DNA of 50,139 nt from JAVBNN01 sp031551525 (GCA_031551525.1 JAVBNN010000012.1:1-50139); one strand, 5' to 3'; shown: positions 23,384 to 31,188, counted from the stretch's first letter. Notes: generated from the sequence alone by a model not told the origin. Numbers and translations are program-made.

Positions 23384-23800
23384 ATGGCGGAGGACGTCTT
23401 AGGAAAAGATATTGCTTTTATATACGATTTTGACATGGGCGTGGCCGGTGAAGGATGTTTGGCCAAAGGGCGCGACTGCCTGGCGCAAGATCTGCTGCAC
23501 GCGCTTTCGACACCGCAAGGTTCGTTGCCCTGGCATCCGACTTATGGCGTCGACATTTACGCCTATATCAAAATGCCCGGCACTGCCACCAACCGCCTGG
23601 CACTCGAACAGGAAATACGCCTGACCGTGGAAGCCGATCCGCGCATCGAGCTGGGCAGCGTCCGGGTGGAAATCCAGGAGTGGGACTTGAATAAAATACG
23701 CTATAAAGTAATTTGTACGCCGGTGACCGAAGAAAATCCGCTTATCTTGGTATTCGGCTACGGCGCTTATGATATCGAAGGAAAGGTGGTGGCGGCGTGA
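23384..23800 (+). CDS. Baseplate wedge protein, gp25/gpW family
   Basis: A 138-residue protein of gp25 size. The conserved centre is visible as DCLAQDLLHALSTPQGSLPW, then YGVDI, then LEQEIRLTVEADPRI. This lysozyme-like wedge protein starts sheath polymerisation. Its last codons overlap the J gene (GTGA at 23797). Confidence 0.87.
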   Translation: MAEDVLGKDIAFIYDFDMGVAGEGCLAKGRDCLAQDLLHALSTPQGSLPWHPTYGVDIYAYIKMPGTATNRLALEQEIRLTVEADPRIELGSVRVEIQEWDLNKIRYKVICTPVTEENPLILVFGYGAYDIEGKVVAA

Positions 23801-24942
23801 ACTGGAAAAAGCTGATCGGGGCCAAAGACTTTACGGAACTAGTCGAAGACGCCCGGCTGCGCCTCGGTCAAATGGACAGCGGCATAACCAGTTGGGTGAT
23901 CGGCGGCGTACTACGGACGCTGGTCGAGCTATGTTGCTATGGCCTGGCCGGGCTATATGCCCTATTGGTCAAGATCATGCCGATGTGCTTTTTGAAATAC
24001 GCCACCGGCAAATGGCTCGACCTCAAGGCGGACGAACTGGGCCTCGAACGGCGCAAGGCAAAAGCCCTCACCGGGTTTGTCGCCTTTGGCCGCAACGAGG
24101 CGGCTGGTGTGGTGAAGATACCCGCCCGCTCCATCGTGAAAACGGAAACCACAGCCAGCGGCCAGGAACTACGTTATTTTACCGAAACGGAAATACTGCT
24201 TCTGGCAGACGAACAAGAAACTCTGGTGCCGGTAAGCGCGGAATTCGAGGGCAGTATGTGGAACGTGGGTGACGGCTATATCCGTGTGCTGGTGACACAT
24301 ATACCAGGCATTGACTATGTAACAAACGCCGCCGACTGGATAACCGAAGAAGGCGTCGACATTGAGGAGGACGACAGCCTGCGCGCTCGTTGCTATCTGC
24401 GTTGGCACGAACTGGCGACCGGCTCCACGGCCAAGGCGTATGAATCTTGGGCTTATCACGTAGACGGCGTTTTCGACGTCAAGATCGTGGACGATCATCC
24501 CAGGGGCGGCGGCACGGTGGATGTGATCATAGCTGGGGCAAATGGCGCGCCATCCGATGCGCTCAAAACAGCGGTCGCAGCCTATATAGACACCAGGCGG
24601 CCCATGTGCAGCGACGTTTTGGTGAAAGGGCCGGGAGAAAAAACCATAGACCTGGGCATAATTTTATACCTGCATCCCATTACCGGCAACGCCGATGAAA
24701 TAAAAAGCCAGGCGGAAAGCATCTTGCAAGACTTCTTTATCTATCGCCCGGATGCTTCGGTCGAGGCGCAAAAGATCGGGCGCGACTTCGTAAAAGCCCG
24801 TTTGGTACGTTATCTGATGTGCCTTGACAACGTGGTCAATGTAAGGATAGATCGACCTCTAGCCGACGTCATCATCGGCAATTCCGAAATGTCCGTCCGG
24901 GGCGAGATCGATATAACAACACAGCGGGTGGAAAGCCTATGA
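23797..24942 (+). CDS. Baseplate J family protein
   Basis: A 381-residue wedge protein of the P2 gpJ/T4 gp6 family. Visible features are LKADELGLERRKAKALTGFV, followed by RSIVKTETTASGQELRYFTE, GIDYVTNAADWITEEGVDIE, and DDSLRARCYLRWHELATGST. These words are typical of J proteins. Starts at GTG overlapping the gp25 stop; ATGA overlap with the next gene. Confidence 0.9.
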   Translation: MNWKKLIGAKDFTELVEDARLRLGQMDSGITSWVIGGVLRTLVELCCYGLAGLYALLVKIMPMCFLKYATGKWLDLKADELGLERRKAKALTGFVAFGRNEAAGVVKIPARSIVKTETTASGQELRYFTETEILLLADEQETLVPVSAEFEGSMWNVGDGYIRVLVTHIPGIDYVTNAADWITEEGVDIEEDDSLRARCYLRWHELATGSTAKAYESWAYHVDGVFDVKIVDDHPRGGGTVDVIIAGANGAPSDALKTAVAAYIDTRRPMCSDVLVKGPGEKTIDLGIILYLHPITGNADEIKSQAESILQDFFIYRPDASVEAQKIGRDFVKARLVRYLMCLDNVVNVRIDRPLADVIIGNSEMSVRGEIDITTQRVESL

Positions 24943-25877
24943 ACTACTTTGCCAAAGAACTTTGGGCGGTACTGACCAGGCCCTTTAAACTGCGCGAAGG
25001 CGGCGAATGCCACAAGTGGGTAAAGGTATTGGGCAGCCTCCTCGATGACCTCCGGGAATGTATGCTGGCCTTGCGGCGCTATGTGTTCATAAAGTACGCG
25101 CCCGACTGGGTGCTGGAAATCCTGGGTTTTGAACGCGACATACCACGCTGGCAGGGGGAAAGTATAGAATCGTACAGACAGCGGGTACTGGGCGCGTTTG
25201 CCCTCTATGCTGCAGGCGGTACCAAGCCGGGCATGCAAAAGGCTCTCTTACAGATCGGCTACGGCGAGGTGGCGATAACCGAGCGCAGCGGCCCTACCTG
25301 GTCGCACTTTCTGTTGGCGTTCGAGTTTACTTTTGGCCGGACTATGGGCAGGCTGGAATGGGATATCCTGCATTTTTCAGTTTGGAGCATGAAGCCCGCG
25401 CATACCATGCCGCGCTATCTCTTATCCTACCGCTCCGATCCGCCGCAGCGGCTGCCTATATCGTGCAAACCGCGCCTTTACGGCGCGATAAAGGCAAATC
25501 ACACAATTTGGCTGGGCAGTGCAAAGTTTTATCCTATAAATGGCAGTCTGCAGCTTGACGGCAGTATAAAGCTGGGCGACGGCTGGTGCAGGAAAGTTTA
25601 TATAGACGGTGAGTTTATTGAGTATGTTGCCATAGATGAAAATAGCTGGAAATGGCGGGACAACCCTTTGCACCGGGCAAGCGCGGGCGTGAGCGCACTT
25701 GTCAAGCGCCCATTTGTAAACAAAACTATTTACAGATTGGATGGAAGCGAGCGCCTCAAGGGGTTCCCATTTCTTGATGCGCTAAGAGGCGCTAATACAA
25801 ACTTGGCAAATCACAATACTTTTGTCGAATTTTTCGATGAAAACGGAATAAGTCAGGGAAAGGAGGCATTACAGTAA
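24939..25877 (+). CDS. Tail protein I family with unusual C-terminal domain
   Basis: A 312-residue protein. Residues 1-170 resemble gpI-type wedge proteins (WVLEILGFERDIPRWQGE, ESYRQRVLGAFALYAAGG). From about residue 175 the sequence changes: strand-rich (GSLQLDGSIKLGDGWCRKVY) and, at the DNA level, clearly more AT-rich than the preceding tail genes. The C-terminal part may be an attached fibre-like or receptor-contact domain exchanged between phages. Stop overlaps the fibre ATG (TAATG). Confidence 0.78.
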   Translation: MNYFAKELWAVLTRPFKLREGGECHKWVKVLGSLLDDLRECMLALRRYVFIKYAPDWVLEILGFERDIPRWQGESIESYRQRVLGAFALYAAGGTKPGMQKALLQIGYGEVAITERSGPTWSHFLLAFEFTFGRTMGRLEWDILHFSVWSMKPAHTMPRYLLSYRSDPPQRLPISCKPRLYGAIKANHTIWLGSAKFYPINGSLQLDGSIKLGDGWCRKVYIDGEFIEYVAIDENSWKWRDNPLHRASAGVSALVKRPFVNKTIYRLDGSERLKGFPFLDALRGANTNLANHNTFVEFFDENGISQGKEALQ

Positions 25878-26131
25878 TGGCGGAAACGGCGTTAACAGTG
25901 ATAACAACAAATAAGGTGAGGGCGAAGATGGCGAAAGCCATCGCAGAGACCGGCAGAATTGCCATAATTAAAGAACTGGCCTTCGGTACAGGTGGGGTGG
26001 ATGAAAATAATGAGCCTATTGCGCCATCGGTAGCCGATAATGCATTGAGAAGAGAGGTTTTCAGGAATTTACCTGCAAAGGCGAGGGCTGTTGCAACGGC
26101 GGCGCCGATCTCGTCAGCCCCAAACTTTTAG
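25877..26131 (+). pseudogene. Tail fibre N-terminal stub
   Basis: The first 60 residues are a tail-fibre attachment domain: ALTVITTNKVRAKMAKAI, then LAFGTGGVDENNEPIAPS and NALRREVFRN. In intact fibres this leads into hundreds of residues of shaft and receptor-binding tip. Here the frame turns after about residue 62 into an out-of-frame reading of the M15 peptidase gene and stops at 26131. The receptor-binding part is thus missing. Confidence 0.85.
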
Positions 26132-26133
26132 GT

Positions 26134-26412
26134 GTGTTGGAAGCGGCCAGAGAGGCGGCTGGCAGTCCTATCCATGTGACCAGCGGCTACCGCTGTCCGA
26201 CGCATAACACCGAGTGCGGCGGAGCGCCGCAAAGCTTCCACATGCGCGGTCTGGCGGCTGATGTGTATAGCGATGACCTTGATGTTTATGCTTTGAAAGC
26301 CATAATAAAAGCCGCCATGATACGCCAGGGGCTGGAGGGCGGATTGCAGGAATACCCGGAGCAGGGCTTTGTCCATGTGGACGTGCGCGGTTACTGGGCC
26401 CAGTGGTGCTGA
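26134..26412 (+). CDS. M15 peptidase (M15_3 type), N-terminally truncated
   Basis: Catalytic-domain words of M15 peptidases that cut peptidoglycan peptides: SGYRCPTHN, SFHMRGLAADV (zinc His and Asp), and GFVHVDVRG (zinc His). The same frame is open back to 26041 and reads EFTCKGEGCCNGGADLVSPK, the standard N-terminal part of the family, but it has no start codon there. The beginning was evidently lost at the junction with the fibre stub. GTG 26134 is the first possible start and has no ribosome site, so expression is doubtful although the active site is complete. Confidence 0.75.
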   Translation: MLEAAREAAGSPIHVTSGYRCPTHNTECGGAPQSFHMRGLAADVYSDDLDVYALKAIIKAAMIRQGLEGGLQEYPEQGFVHVDVRGYWAQWC

Positions 26413-26413
26413 T

Positions 26414-26806
26414 ATGAAGATAGGGGGAAGGGACATTGAAAAGAAGTATCTGGTTATTGCTGGCCTTGTCCTTGTGGCTGTGGGCTGGGCCGTGCTCGGC
26501 CCAGCCCTACAGCGTGACGGAGGCGGAGCTGACGCGGCTGGAGGAGATATTCAATCAGCTCGAGATGCACAACAAAGCGCTGATGGCAAGCTTAACGGCG
26601 TCCAAGCAGGACTTGACGGAGCAACAGGCAAAAGTGCTGAGATATCAACAGGGCTTGGAACAGTTGCAGCAGGACTTAGTGATGTACAGGAACGAAATAA
26701 CCAAGGCCAGGCTAGACTTAGCGACGTCCAAGGCCTCATTGGAGAGGGCCAATCAATCCTTAGTGACATACGAAAAAGAGATGAAGCGAAAAGTCCGGGT
26801 AGTTAG
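26414..26806 (+). CDS. Spanin-like membrane protein, frame 1 of an overlapping pair
   Basis: ATG two bases after the M15 stop. 130 residues: KIGGRDIEKKY, a transmembrane helix (LVIAGLVLVAVGWAVLGPAL), then a polar Gly/Ala/Asp/Gln-rich helical stretch. An N-terminal helix with a long periplasmic helical domain is the shape of an inner-membrane spanin. It overlaps the next gene in another frame for about 370 bp. I believe similar proteins occur in Negativicute phages; that is recollection, not a search. Confidence 0.55.
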   Translation: MKIGGRDIEKKYLVIAGLVLVAVGWAVLGPALQRDGGGADAAGGDIQSARDAQQSADGKLNGVQAGLDGATGKSAEISTGLGTVAAGLSDVQERNNQGQARLSDVQGLIGEGQSILSDIRKRDEAKSPGS

Positions 26807-26867
26807 TCAACAGCGCAATATTGCCTGGCTGGTGGCCGGGGTCGCGGTGTATGCGGCGGTGAGGTGA
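26436..26867 (+). CDS. Exported coiled-coil protein, frame 2 of the overlapping pair
   Basis: TTG at 26436 with GGGGAAGGGA upstream. 143 residues: signal peptide KRSIWLLLALSLWLWAGPCSA, a long coiled coil (about 28-122, ELTRLEEIFNQLEMHNKAL onwards) and a C-terminal transmembrane helix (IAWLVAGVAVYAAV). Leu/Glu/Gln periodicity is strong, arguing that this frame is truly coding. A coiled coil spanning the periplasm suits an Rz-type lysis protein. Last gene of the phage operon, followed by a strong terminator. Confidence 0.72.
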   Translation: MKRSIWLLLALSLWLWAGPCSAQPYSVTEAELTRLEEIFNQLEMHNKALMASLTASKQDLTEQQAKVLRYQQGLEQLQQDLVMYRNEITKARLDLATSKASLERANQSLVTYEKEMKRKVRVVSQQRNIAWLVAGVAVYAAVR

Positions 26868-26874
26868 GGGGGAA

Positions 26875-26910
26875 GGCGTTTATCAGTTTTGTATTGATAA
26901 ACGCCTTTTT
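26875..26910 (+). terminator. Terminator ending the phage tail/lysis operon
   Basis: GGCGTTTATCA / TGATAAACGCC perfect 11-bp stem followed by TTTTT. Confidence 0.93.
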
Positions 26911-26911
26911 C

Positions 26912-26962
26912 TATTTTCGTTATTCAAAATCGTTATTTTCAGCAATGAAAACAACGAAAATA
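26912..26962. promoter_or_regulatory. Inverted repeat upstream of fic
   Basis: TATTTTCGTT (26912-26921) and AACGAAAATA (26953-26962) are perfect 10-bp inverted arms directly ahead of the fic promoter, with a further CGTTATT direct repeat inside. A likely operator, possibly for autoregulation by the winged-helix domain of Fic. Confidence 0.5.
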
Positions 26963-26964
26963 TA

Positions 26965-26993
26965 TTTACAATATAAAAATAAGCGATTATAAT
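26965..26993 (+). promoter_or_regulatory. Promoter of fic
   Basis: TTTACA (26965-26970), 17 bp, TATAAT (26988-26993), 31 bp before the ATG at 27025. Confidence 0.82.
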
Positions 26994-27024
26994 AAACAAA
27001 AAAGAGTTTTGCGGGAGTATTATT

Positions 27025-28260
27025 ATGATATATAAGAATATGGGGAAAATATTTTATACTGAGCCCACAAAGTATCAGGAGATATATCAGCAAAGACTTA
27101 CGGATGAAATGTGCTATTTATATGATTTTGAAGTCAATGGTTTTCCTGCTTTTGTTATGCGTTGTGAGGAGATTTGGCAACTTATACCGGAAATTTTGCG
27201 TCTGGATACTTCACTTAGGCATTTATGCGAGCCTGGCGGGGATATTCCGGGTGTTGCGATAAATCAGTTTATAAATAGCTGCGTTATAGATGAGGTCAAG
27301 CTGACAAATGAGATAGAGGGCGTTCATAGCACGAGAAAAGAAATACAAAGTGTTATGATTAGTCGTGCTGGTAAAGAAAAAGCAGAGAGAGAGAACAGGC
27401 TGCACGGATTGGTGAATAAGTATGTTCTTTTGCTGGTAACGCAAAATCCGCTGGACTTAAAAACAGGCCAACAGATAAGAAAACTTTATGATGAGATAGT
27501 GTTGCCTGAGATAAAAGAGTCAAATGGCGAGCTTCCTGACGGGGAAATTTTTAGAAAAGACGGGGTAAGTGTCTGGGCAAAAGGCGGCAGCAAAGTTTTG
27601 CATGAAGGGCTTTTGCCTGAAGAAAAAATAATAAAAGCTATGGAAAAAGCTTTAGTTATTTTAAATGACGAGACTAAAGAACCTCTCGTCAATATTGCGG
27701 TATTTCATTATTTGTTTGGTTATATCCATCCGTTTTATGACGGCAATGGAAGGATGGCCCGATTTATAAGCAGCTGTTTTTTAGCGAAACATCTTGGGAA
27801 AATAGCCGGTTTAGGGCTTTCTTACACTATAAAAGAGAATCTTTCTTCGTATTACGAGATTTTCAAGGTGACGAACCATGTGAATAACAAAGGTGATATG
27901 ACGAGTTTTGTTATAGAGTTTTTGCGGTTTTTAAAAATAACAATGGAAAGGATTATTAGAGGACTAAAAGATAAAGAGCAAAAACTAGCCTTTTATGAAG
28001 AAAAAATGCGTAAGTGTATTTCGTGCAGTGAAAAAAAAGTCTGGAATATATGTTATATCCTTCTGCAGGCGGCGCTGTTTGCCGAAGAAGATGGGGTGAA
28101 TATAGATGAAATAACAGATTACCTTAACAGGTCGGGGAAATATGGAAAATCTAAGGTAAGAGAGTTGATTAAGCAAATACCCAAAGAGTATCTTTTGGTA
28201 GAAAAGAGAGGCAAAACTAATTATTATAGTTTTAACATAAGTGCTTTAGATAGGTTATAA
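27025..28260 (+). CDS. Fic family protein, class II (predicted AMPylase)
   Basis: A 411-residue Fic protein. The active loop HPFYDGNGRMAR starts at His235 and is complete, so nucleotide transfer (usually AMP) to a target protein is expected. The inhibitory motif T-x3-EG (Thr94, Glu98-Gly99 in TNEIEGV) lies N-terminal, defining class II with self-inhibition. A C-terminal region (about 330-405) looks like a winged helix (YLNRSGKYGKSKVRELIKQI). It stands alone between two terminators with its own promoter and dyad, and is AT-richer than the tail genes. It may be prophage cargo or a chromosomal regulator or toxin; no Fic-antitoxin partner is adjacent. Confidence 0.93.
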   Translation: MIYKNMGKIFYTEPTKYQEIYQQRLTDEMCYLYDFEVNGFPAFVMRCEEIWQLIPEILRLDTSLRHLCEPGGDIPGVAINQFINSCVIDEVKLTNEIEGVHSTRKEIQSVMISRAGKEKAERENRLHGLVNKYVLLLVTQNPLDLKTGQQIRKLYDEIVLPEIKESNGELPDGEIFRKDGVSVWAKGGSKVLHEGLLPEEKIIKAMEKALVILNDETKEPLVNIAVFHYLFGYIHPFYDGNGRMARFISSCFLAKHLGKIAGLGLSYTIKENLSSYYEIFKVTNHVNNKGDMTSFVIEFLRFLKITMERIIRGLKDKEQKLAFYEEKMRKCISCSEKKVWNICYILLQAALFAEEDGVNIDEITDYLNRSGKYGKSKVRELIKQIPKEYLLVEKRGKTNYYSFNISALDRL

Positions 28261-28265
28261 ATAAG

Positions 28266-28308
28266 AAAAACTCTGGCAGAGAAAAATCCCTGGCAGAGTT
28301 TTCTTTTT
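28266..28308. terminator. Terminator after fic
   Basis: AAAACTCTG / CAGAGTTTT stem with T tract (TTTTCTTTTT). The A-rich 5' side could also serve the leftward gene at 28318. Confidence 0.82.
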
Positions 28309-28317
28309 CCTCGCTGC

Positions 28318-28665
28318 TCATCCGCCCAGGCTCAGCATGGAGCCGATGTCGGCCGAGCCGTTATCCACGTACTTTTGTCCGACGCCTCCGCCTCCCTGGC
28401 CGCCGCCCAAGAGGTCTTCAAAGCTGCCGGCCTTCATGGTCTTGACCACTTCGTCGCCGCGCATAAAGACTACTATGCGTTCACCATCTGCATTGGTGGT
28501 GATTTTGGTCGTGAGCGGTTCTTCCGCAGGCGCTTGGCCGCTCCCGTCTTTGGTGGCTTCTTTCGCTTTAACGAGAGCATCTGCGATGTCGGTTTTGGTG
28601 TTGACGGCGCTGGTTTGCCCTGTTGACCAAAGTGTTGCCGAGCCAATAGAGTCAACATTCATCAT
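28318..28665 (-). CDS. Conserved hypothetical protein
   Basis: 115 residues starting MMNVDSIGSATLWSTGQTSA. AAAGGATGTGTT ahead of ATG 28665 selects this start over a longer open frame. The middle is an acidic linker (TKDGSGQAPAEEP), then a basic strand motif (TTKITTNADGERIVVFMRGD), then a glycine-rich stretch (LLGGGQGGGGVGQK). No signal peptide. Family unknown. Confidence 0.72.
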   Translation of the reverse strand: MMNVDSIGSATLWSTGQTSAVNTKTDIADALVKAKEATKDGSGQAPAEEPLTTKITTNADGERIVVFMRGDEVVKTMKAGSFEDLLGGGQGGGGVGQKYVDNGSADIGSMLSLGG

Positions 28666-28800
28666 AACACATCCTTTCGTCCGCATATGTGATAGAAGGC
28701 CTCCCTGCCGTTGAAAATCGATTCCATCCATAATATTATATCGAAATAAACTGGGAAAAGCATAAGTGAAAAAGTGATTGTAGCAAAATTTGCACAAGGA

Positions 28801-28830
28801 TTGCGCAGAAAACCGGCAAATTGTTATAAT
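28801..28830 (+). promoter_or_regulatory. Promoter of the metallophosphoesterase gene
   Basis: TTGCGC (28801-28806), 18 bp, TATAAT (28825-28830). Confidence 0.65.
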
Positions 28831-28872
28831 AATAACTAAATACTCCAATATTGAGGCAAAGGAAACCGCGAG

Positions 28873-30039
28873 ATGAGAATAACCTATCTTCTTATAATAT
28901 TGCTGCTGGTGTCGCCGCTGGCGAATGTGATAATTTACCGTTTTTTACTGCATAATTTTGCTGTTCTGGCTGGCGCCTATAAGGCATTTGGCTTCCTGTC
29001 CGTACTCGGCTTGGGTGGGTTTATTGCGGCTTTTGCGGCCGGACTGGGCGACTTTCATTCCTTCCGGTGGGGGTTTTTCTTTTTGATCCTCTTAACTTTG
29101 CCGCAGCTGATCTTTCTCGTTTACTGGCTGCTACTGGTGCTGCCGCTCTATAAACTGCCAGAGGCGCAGATGGGGAGCATGTTCATCGGTCTGGCTCTTT
29201 TTGCCCTGTCCTTCGGCCTCATCTTGCACGGCGCGCTGATCGGCCGCAGCAAGATCATCACCACCCGCGCTACGGTCACCTCTGCGCGTCTGCCTGCAGA
29301 GTTCGACGGTTTCCGTATTTTGCAGTTTTCCGACCTGCACGCCGGGAGCTTTAGCGACCAGCCGGCATTCATGGAACGGCTGGTAGAACGGATAAACGCC
29401 GCGCAGCCGGATATGGTGGTGTTCACCGGGGATATCGTCAACAACAAGAGCAGTGAGCTCGACGGCTATATAGAAGTCCTGTCGGCGATAAAAGCGCCCT
29501 ACGGCGTGTATTCCGTGCTGGGCAACCACGACTACGGCGACTATGTGCGCTGGCCCAGCGTGGAGGAGAAGAAGGAAAACCTCCAAAACCTCATAGCACT
29601 GCAGGAAAAAATGGGCTGGCAGGTGCTTGTCGACCAGCATACCTATATCAAAAAGGACGGCGCGGCTATCGCGCTCATCGGAGTGGAAAACTGGGGCGAG
29701 GCACCCTTTCGGGCGTACGGCGACCTTACGGCGGCCTACCAGGGGGTAGGCAAGGATCTCTTTTCGGTTTTGCTCTCGCACAACCCTTCCCACTGGCGGC
29801 GCGAGGTGTTGCCTGACACCAGTATAGACCTGATGTTGGCCGGTCATACCCACGCCATGCAAGTAAAAGTAGCCGGGTTTTCCCCGGCCAGCCTGCGCTA
29901 TAAAGAGTGGAGCGGACTTTACCGGGAGGGTGGGCGCTATCTTTATGTGAATGAAGGGGTTGGCAGCGTGTTTGTTCCCATGCGTATCGGCGCTTACCCG
30001 GAACTGACTGTCATCGAGTTGAAAAGGGTTAGCGGGTAA
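28873..30039 (+). CDS. Membrane-anchored metallophosphoesterase
   Basis: A 388-residue protein with four N-terminal transmembrane helices (within 1-125) and a calcineurin-like phosphoesterase domain (about 145-385). All metal ligands are visible: Asp154/His156 in DLHAG, Asp188 in GDIV, Asn218/His219 in GNHD, and His325/His327 in AGHTHA. Related proteins (YkuE-like) hydrolyse phosphoester headgroups at the membrane; the substrate is unknown. Downstream HD-domain gene begins about 100 bp later with its own ribosome site. Confidence 0.88.
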   Translation: MRITYLLIILLLVSPLANVIIYRFLLHNFAVLAGAYKAFGFLSVLGLGGFIAAFAAGLGDFHSFRWGFFFLILLTLPQLIFLVYWLLLVLPLYKLPEAQMGSMFIGLALFALSFGLILHGALIGRSKIITTRATVTSARLPAEFDGFRILQFSDLHAGSFSDQPAFMERLVERINAAQPDMVVFTGDIVNNKSSELDGYIEVLSAIKAPYGVYSVLGNHDYGDYVRWPSVEEKKENLQNLIALQEKMGWQVLVDQHTYIKKDGAAIALIGVENWGEAPFRAYGDLTAAYQGVGKDLFSVLLSHNPSHWRREVLPDTSIDLMLAGHTHAMQVKVAGFSPASLRYKEWSGLYREGGRYLYVNEGVGSVFVPMRIGAYPELTVIELKRVSG

Positions 30040-30135
30040 AAAGTCGCTTTGTTGAAAAATATATCAAGGGTAAATATTGAGTATTTGCCCGGCGGCGGGT
30101 GTATGATAAAGGTAAAAACAGACGGGGGCATTTCT

Positions 30136-30633
30136 ATGACGGGTAAGATTGCGCTGCTGACGCAAAGGATGATCGGCTACGAAGGGGACTGTGTCAAGCG
30201 GGTAAACCATTTTCTCACGGTGTACGCGTTCGCTAAAACCATTGGCGAGCTGGAAGGGCTGGACGACGCCACTCTCTTTACGCTCTCGACGGCGGCTCTG
30301 GTGCACGACGTGGGCATACGCGCCAGCCTCGCGAAGCTGGGCCACTATGACGCCGGGCTCCAACAGGAGGAAGGGCCGCCGGTCGCGCGGGAAATGCTGC
30401 GGGAGCTGGACTTTCCGGCTGATGTGATAGAGCGGGTGTGCTATCTGGTGTCACGCCACCATACCTACACGGATATAGAGGGACTTGACTACCAGATACT
30501 GGTGGAGGCGGACTTTCTCGTCAATATCTTTGGCAAGGGAATGTGCGGCGAGCAACTGGAAGCGGTGAGGAAAAATATTTTTAAAACCAGGGCCGGGCTT
30601 ACTATACTGCGCTCGATGTATGGGAAGTTGTAA
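30136..30633 (+). CDS. HD-domain phosphohydrolase
   Basis: A 165-residue HD protein. The metal site is seen as HDVGI (His57-Asp58), with VNHFLTVYAFAK before it and a second histidine pair in SRHHTY. Such proteins hydrolyse nucleotides or act as regulators. A longer frame to 30049 exists, but ATG 30136 has a GGGGGC site with an 8-bp gap and gives the usual N-terminus. Confidence 0.83.
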   Translation: MTGKIALLTQRMIGYEGDCVKRVNHFLTVYAFAKTIGELEGLDDATLFTLSTAALVHDVGIRASLAKLGHYDAGLQQEEGPPVAREMLRELDFPADVIERVCYLVSRHHTYTDIEGLDYQILVEADFLVNIFGKGMCGEQLEAVRKNIFKTRAGLTILRSMYGKL

Positions 30634-30675
30634 AAACAGAGGCGGCAACTGCCCGCTGAATAGGAGGAATCCTTT

Positions 30676-31074
30676 ATGCAATACTCATACCGGCTGCGCA
30701 CAGGCGCGCAAGAAGGACTGAGCGACATAACCGGCATGGTCAAGGAGGCTATAGCCAAAAGCGGTGTCACAGACGGACTCTGCCTCGTCTACTGCCCGCA
30801 TACCACTGCGGCCATCACAATCAACGAGAACGCCGACCCCGACGTTGCCAAAGACATAGTGAAAGGTCTACAGGAGGCGCTGTCCGACCTCGCGGCCTTT
30901 CGCCACCTGGAGGGTAATTCTGCCGCGCATATCAAGTCGAGCGTGGTCGGAACGAGCGAAACGCTCATCATAGCGGACGGCCGACCGCTGCTCGGTACAT
31001 GGCAGGGCGTGTACTTTTGCGAGTTTGACGGGCCAAGGCAGCGGGAATTCTTCGTCAAAATAGTGGGAGAGTGA
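30676..31074 (+). CDS. yjbQ: YjbQ family protein (UPF0047)
   Basis: 132 residues of the YjbQ fold. Conserved pieces: CLVYCPHTTAAITINENADP, HLEGNSAAHIKSSVVGTSET and LGTWQGVYFCEFDGPRQREF. E. coli YjbQ has weak thiamine-phosphate synthase activity; the true role is uncertain. Good ribosome site (TAGGAGG). Followed by a strong terminator. Confidence 0.93.
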   Translation: MQYSYRLRTGAQEGLSDITGMVKEAIAKSGVTDGLCLVYCPHTTAAITINENADPDVAKDIVKGLQEALSDLAAFRHLEGNSAAHIKSSVVGTSETLIIADGRPLLGTWQGVYFCEFDGPRQREFFVKIVGE

Positions 31075-31083
31075 AAATATGTA

Positions 31084-31123
31084 TAAAATAGCGGCCAACC
31101 CAAAGGGTTGGCCGCTATTTTAT
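31084..31123 (+). terminator. Terminator after yjbQ
   Basis: AAAATAGCGGCCAACCC / GGGTTGGCCGCTATTTT, a perfect 17-bp stem with AAA loop. Confidence 0.95.
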
Positions 31124-31137
31124 ATTGAAAGTATTGC

Positions 31138-31161
31138 GGGCGGCCATTGGCCGCACCTATA
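31138..31161 (-). repeat. Short palindrome, REP-like
   Basis: Perfect GCGGCCA-T-TGGCCGC palindrome (31140-31154) with a TAGGTG head on the minus strand. Resembles the GTAG-headed elements but lacks GTAG. Confidence 0.35.
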
Positions 31162-31188
31162 ATGTACTGTACAGGCGCATTGCGCTTT

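Larger units (their letters stand above)
7533..26911. mobile_element. Headless, contractile-tail prophage at tRNA-Arg
   Basis: Order: integrase, unknown cargo gene, exonuclease, P63C protein, CI-type repressor, Cro-like gene, small early genes, Rha regulator, then sheath through spanin-like genes. The tail module is a Myoviridae-type contractile set. No terminase, portal, maturation protease, capsid, head-completion, replication or endolysin-transglycosylase gene is present. The sheath gene starts inside its conserved N-terminal region. Around 26041-26075 a fibre N-terminus meets an M15 peptidase missing its start. Both look like internal deletions. The right boundary is set at the strong terminator (26875-26910) after the last phage-like gene; no attR was recognised, so the fic gene could conceivably be the last cargo. 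Confidence 0.85.

Noticed and set aside
16077..26867. Type VI secretion or Photorhabdus-type contractile injection system
   Set aside because: Gene order and the gpD, gpV, J, I and fibre-type proteins fit a phage tail; no ClpV, AAA ATPase or toxin payload is present.
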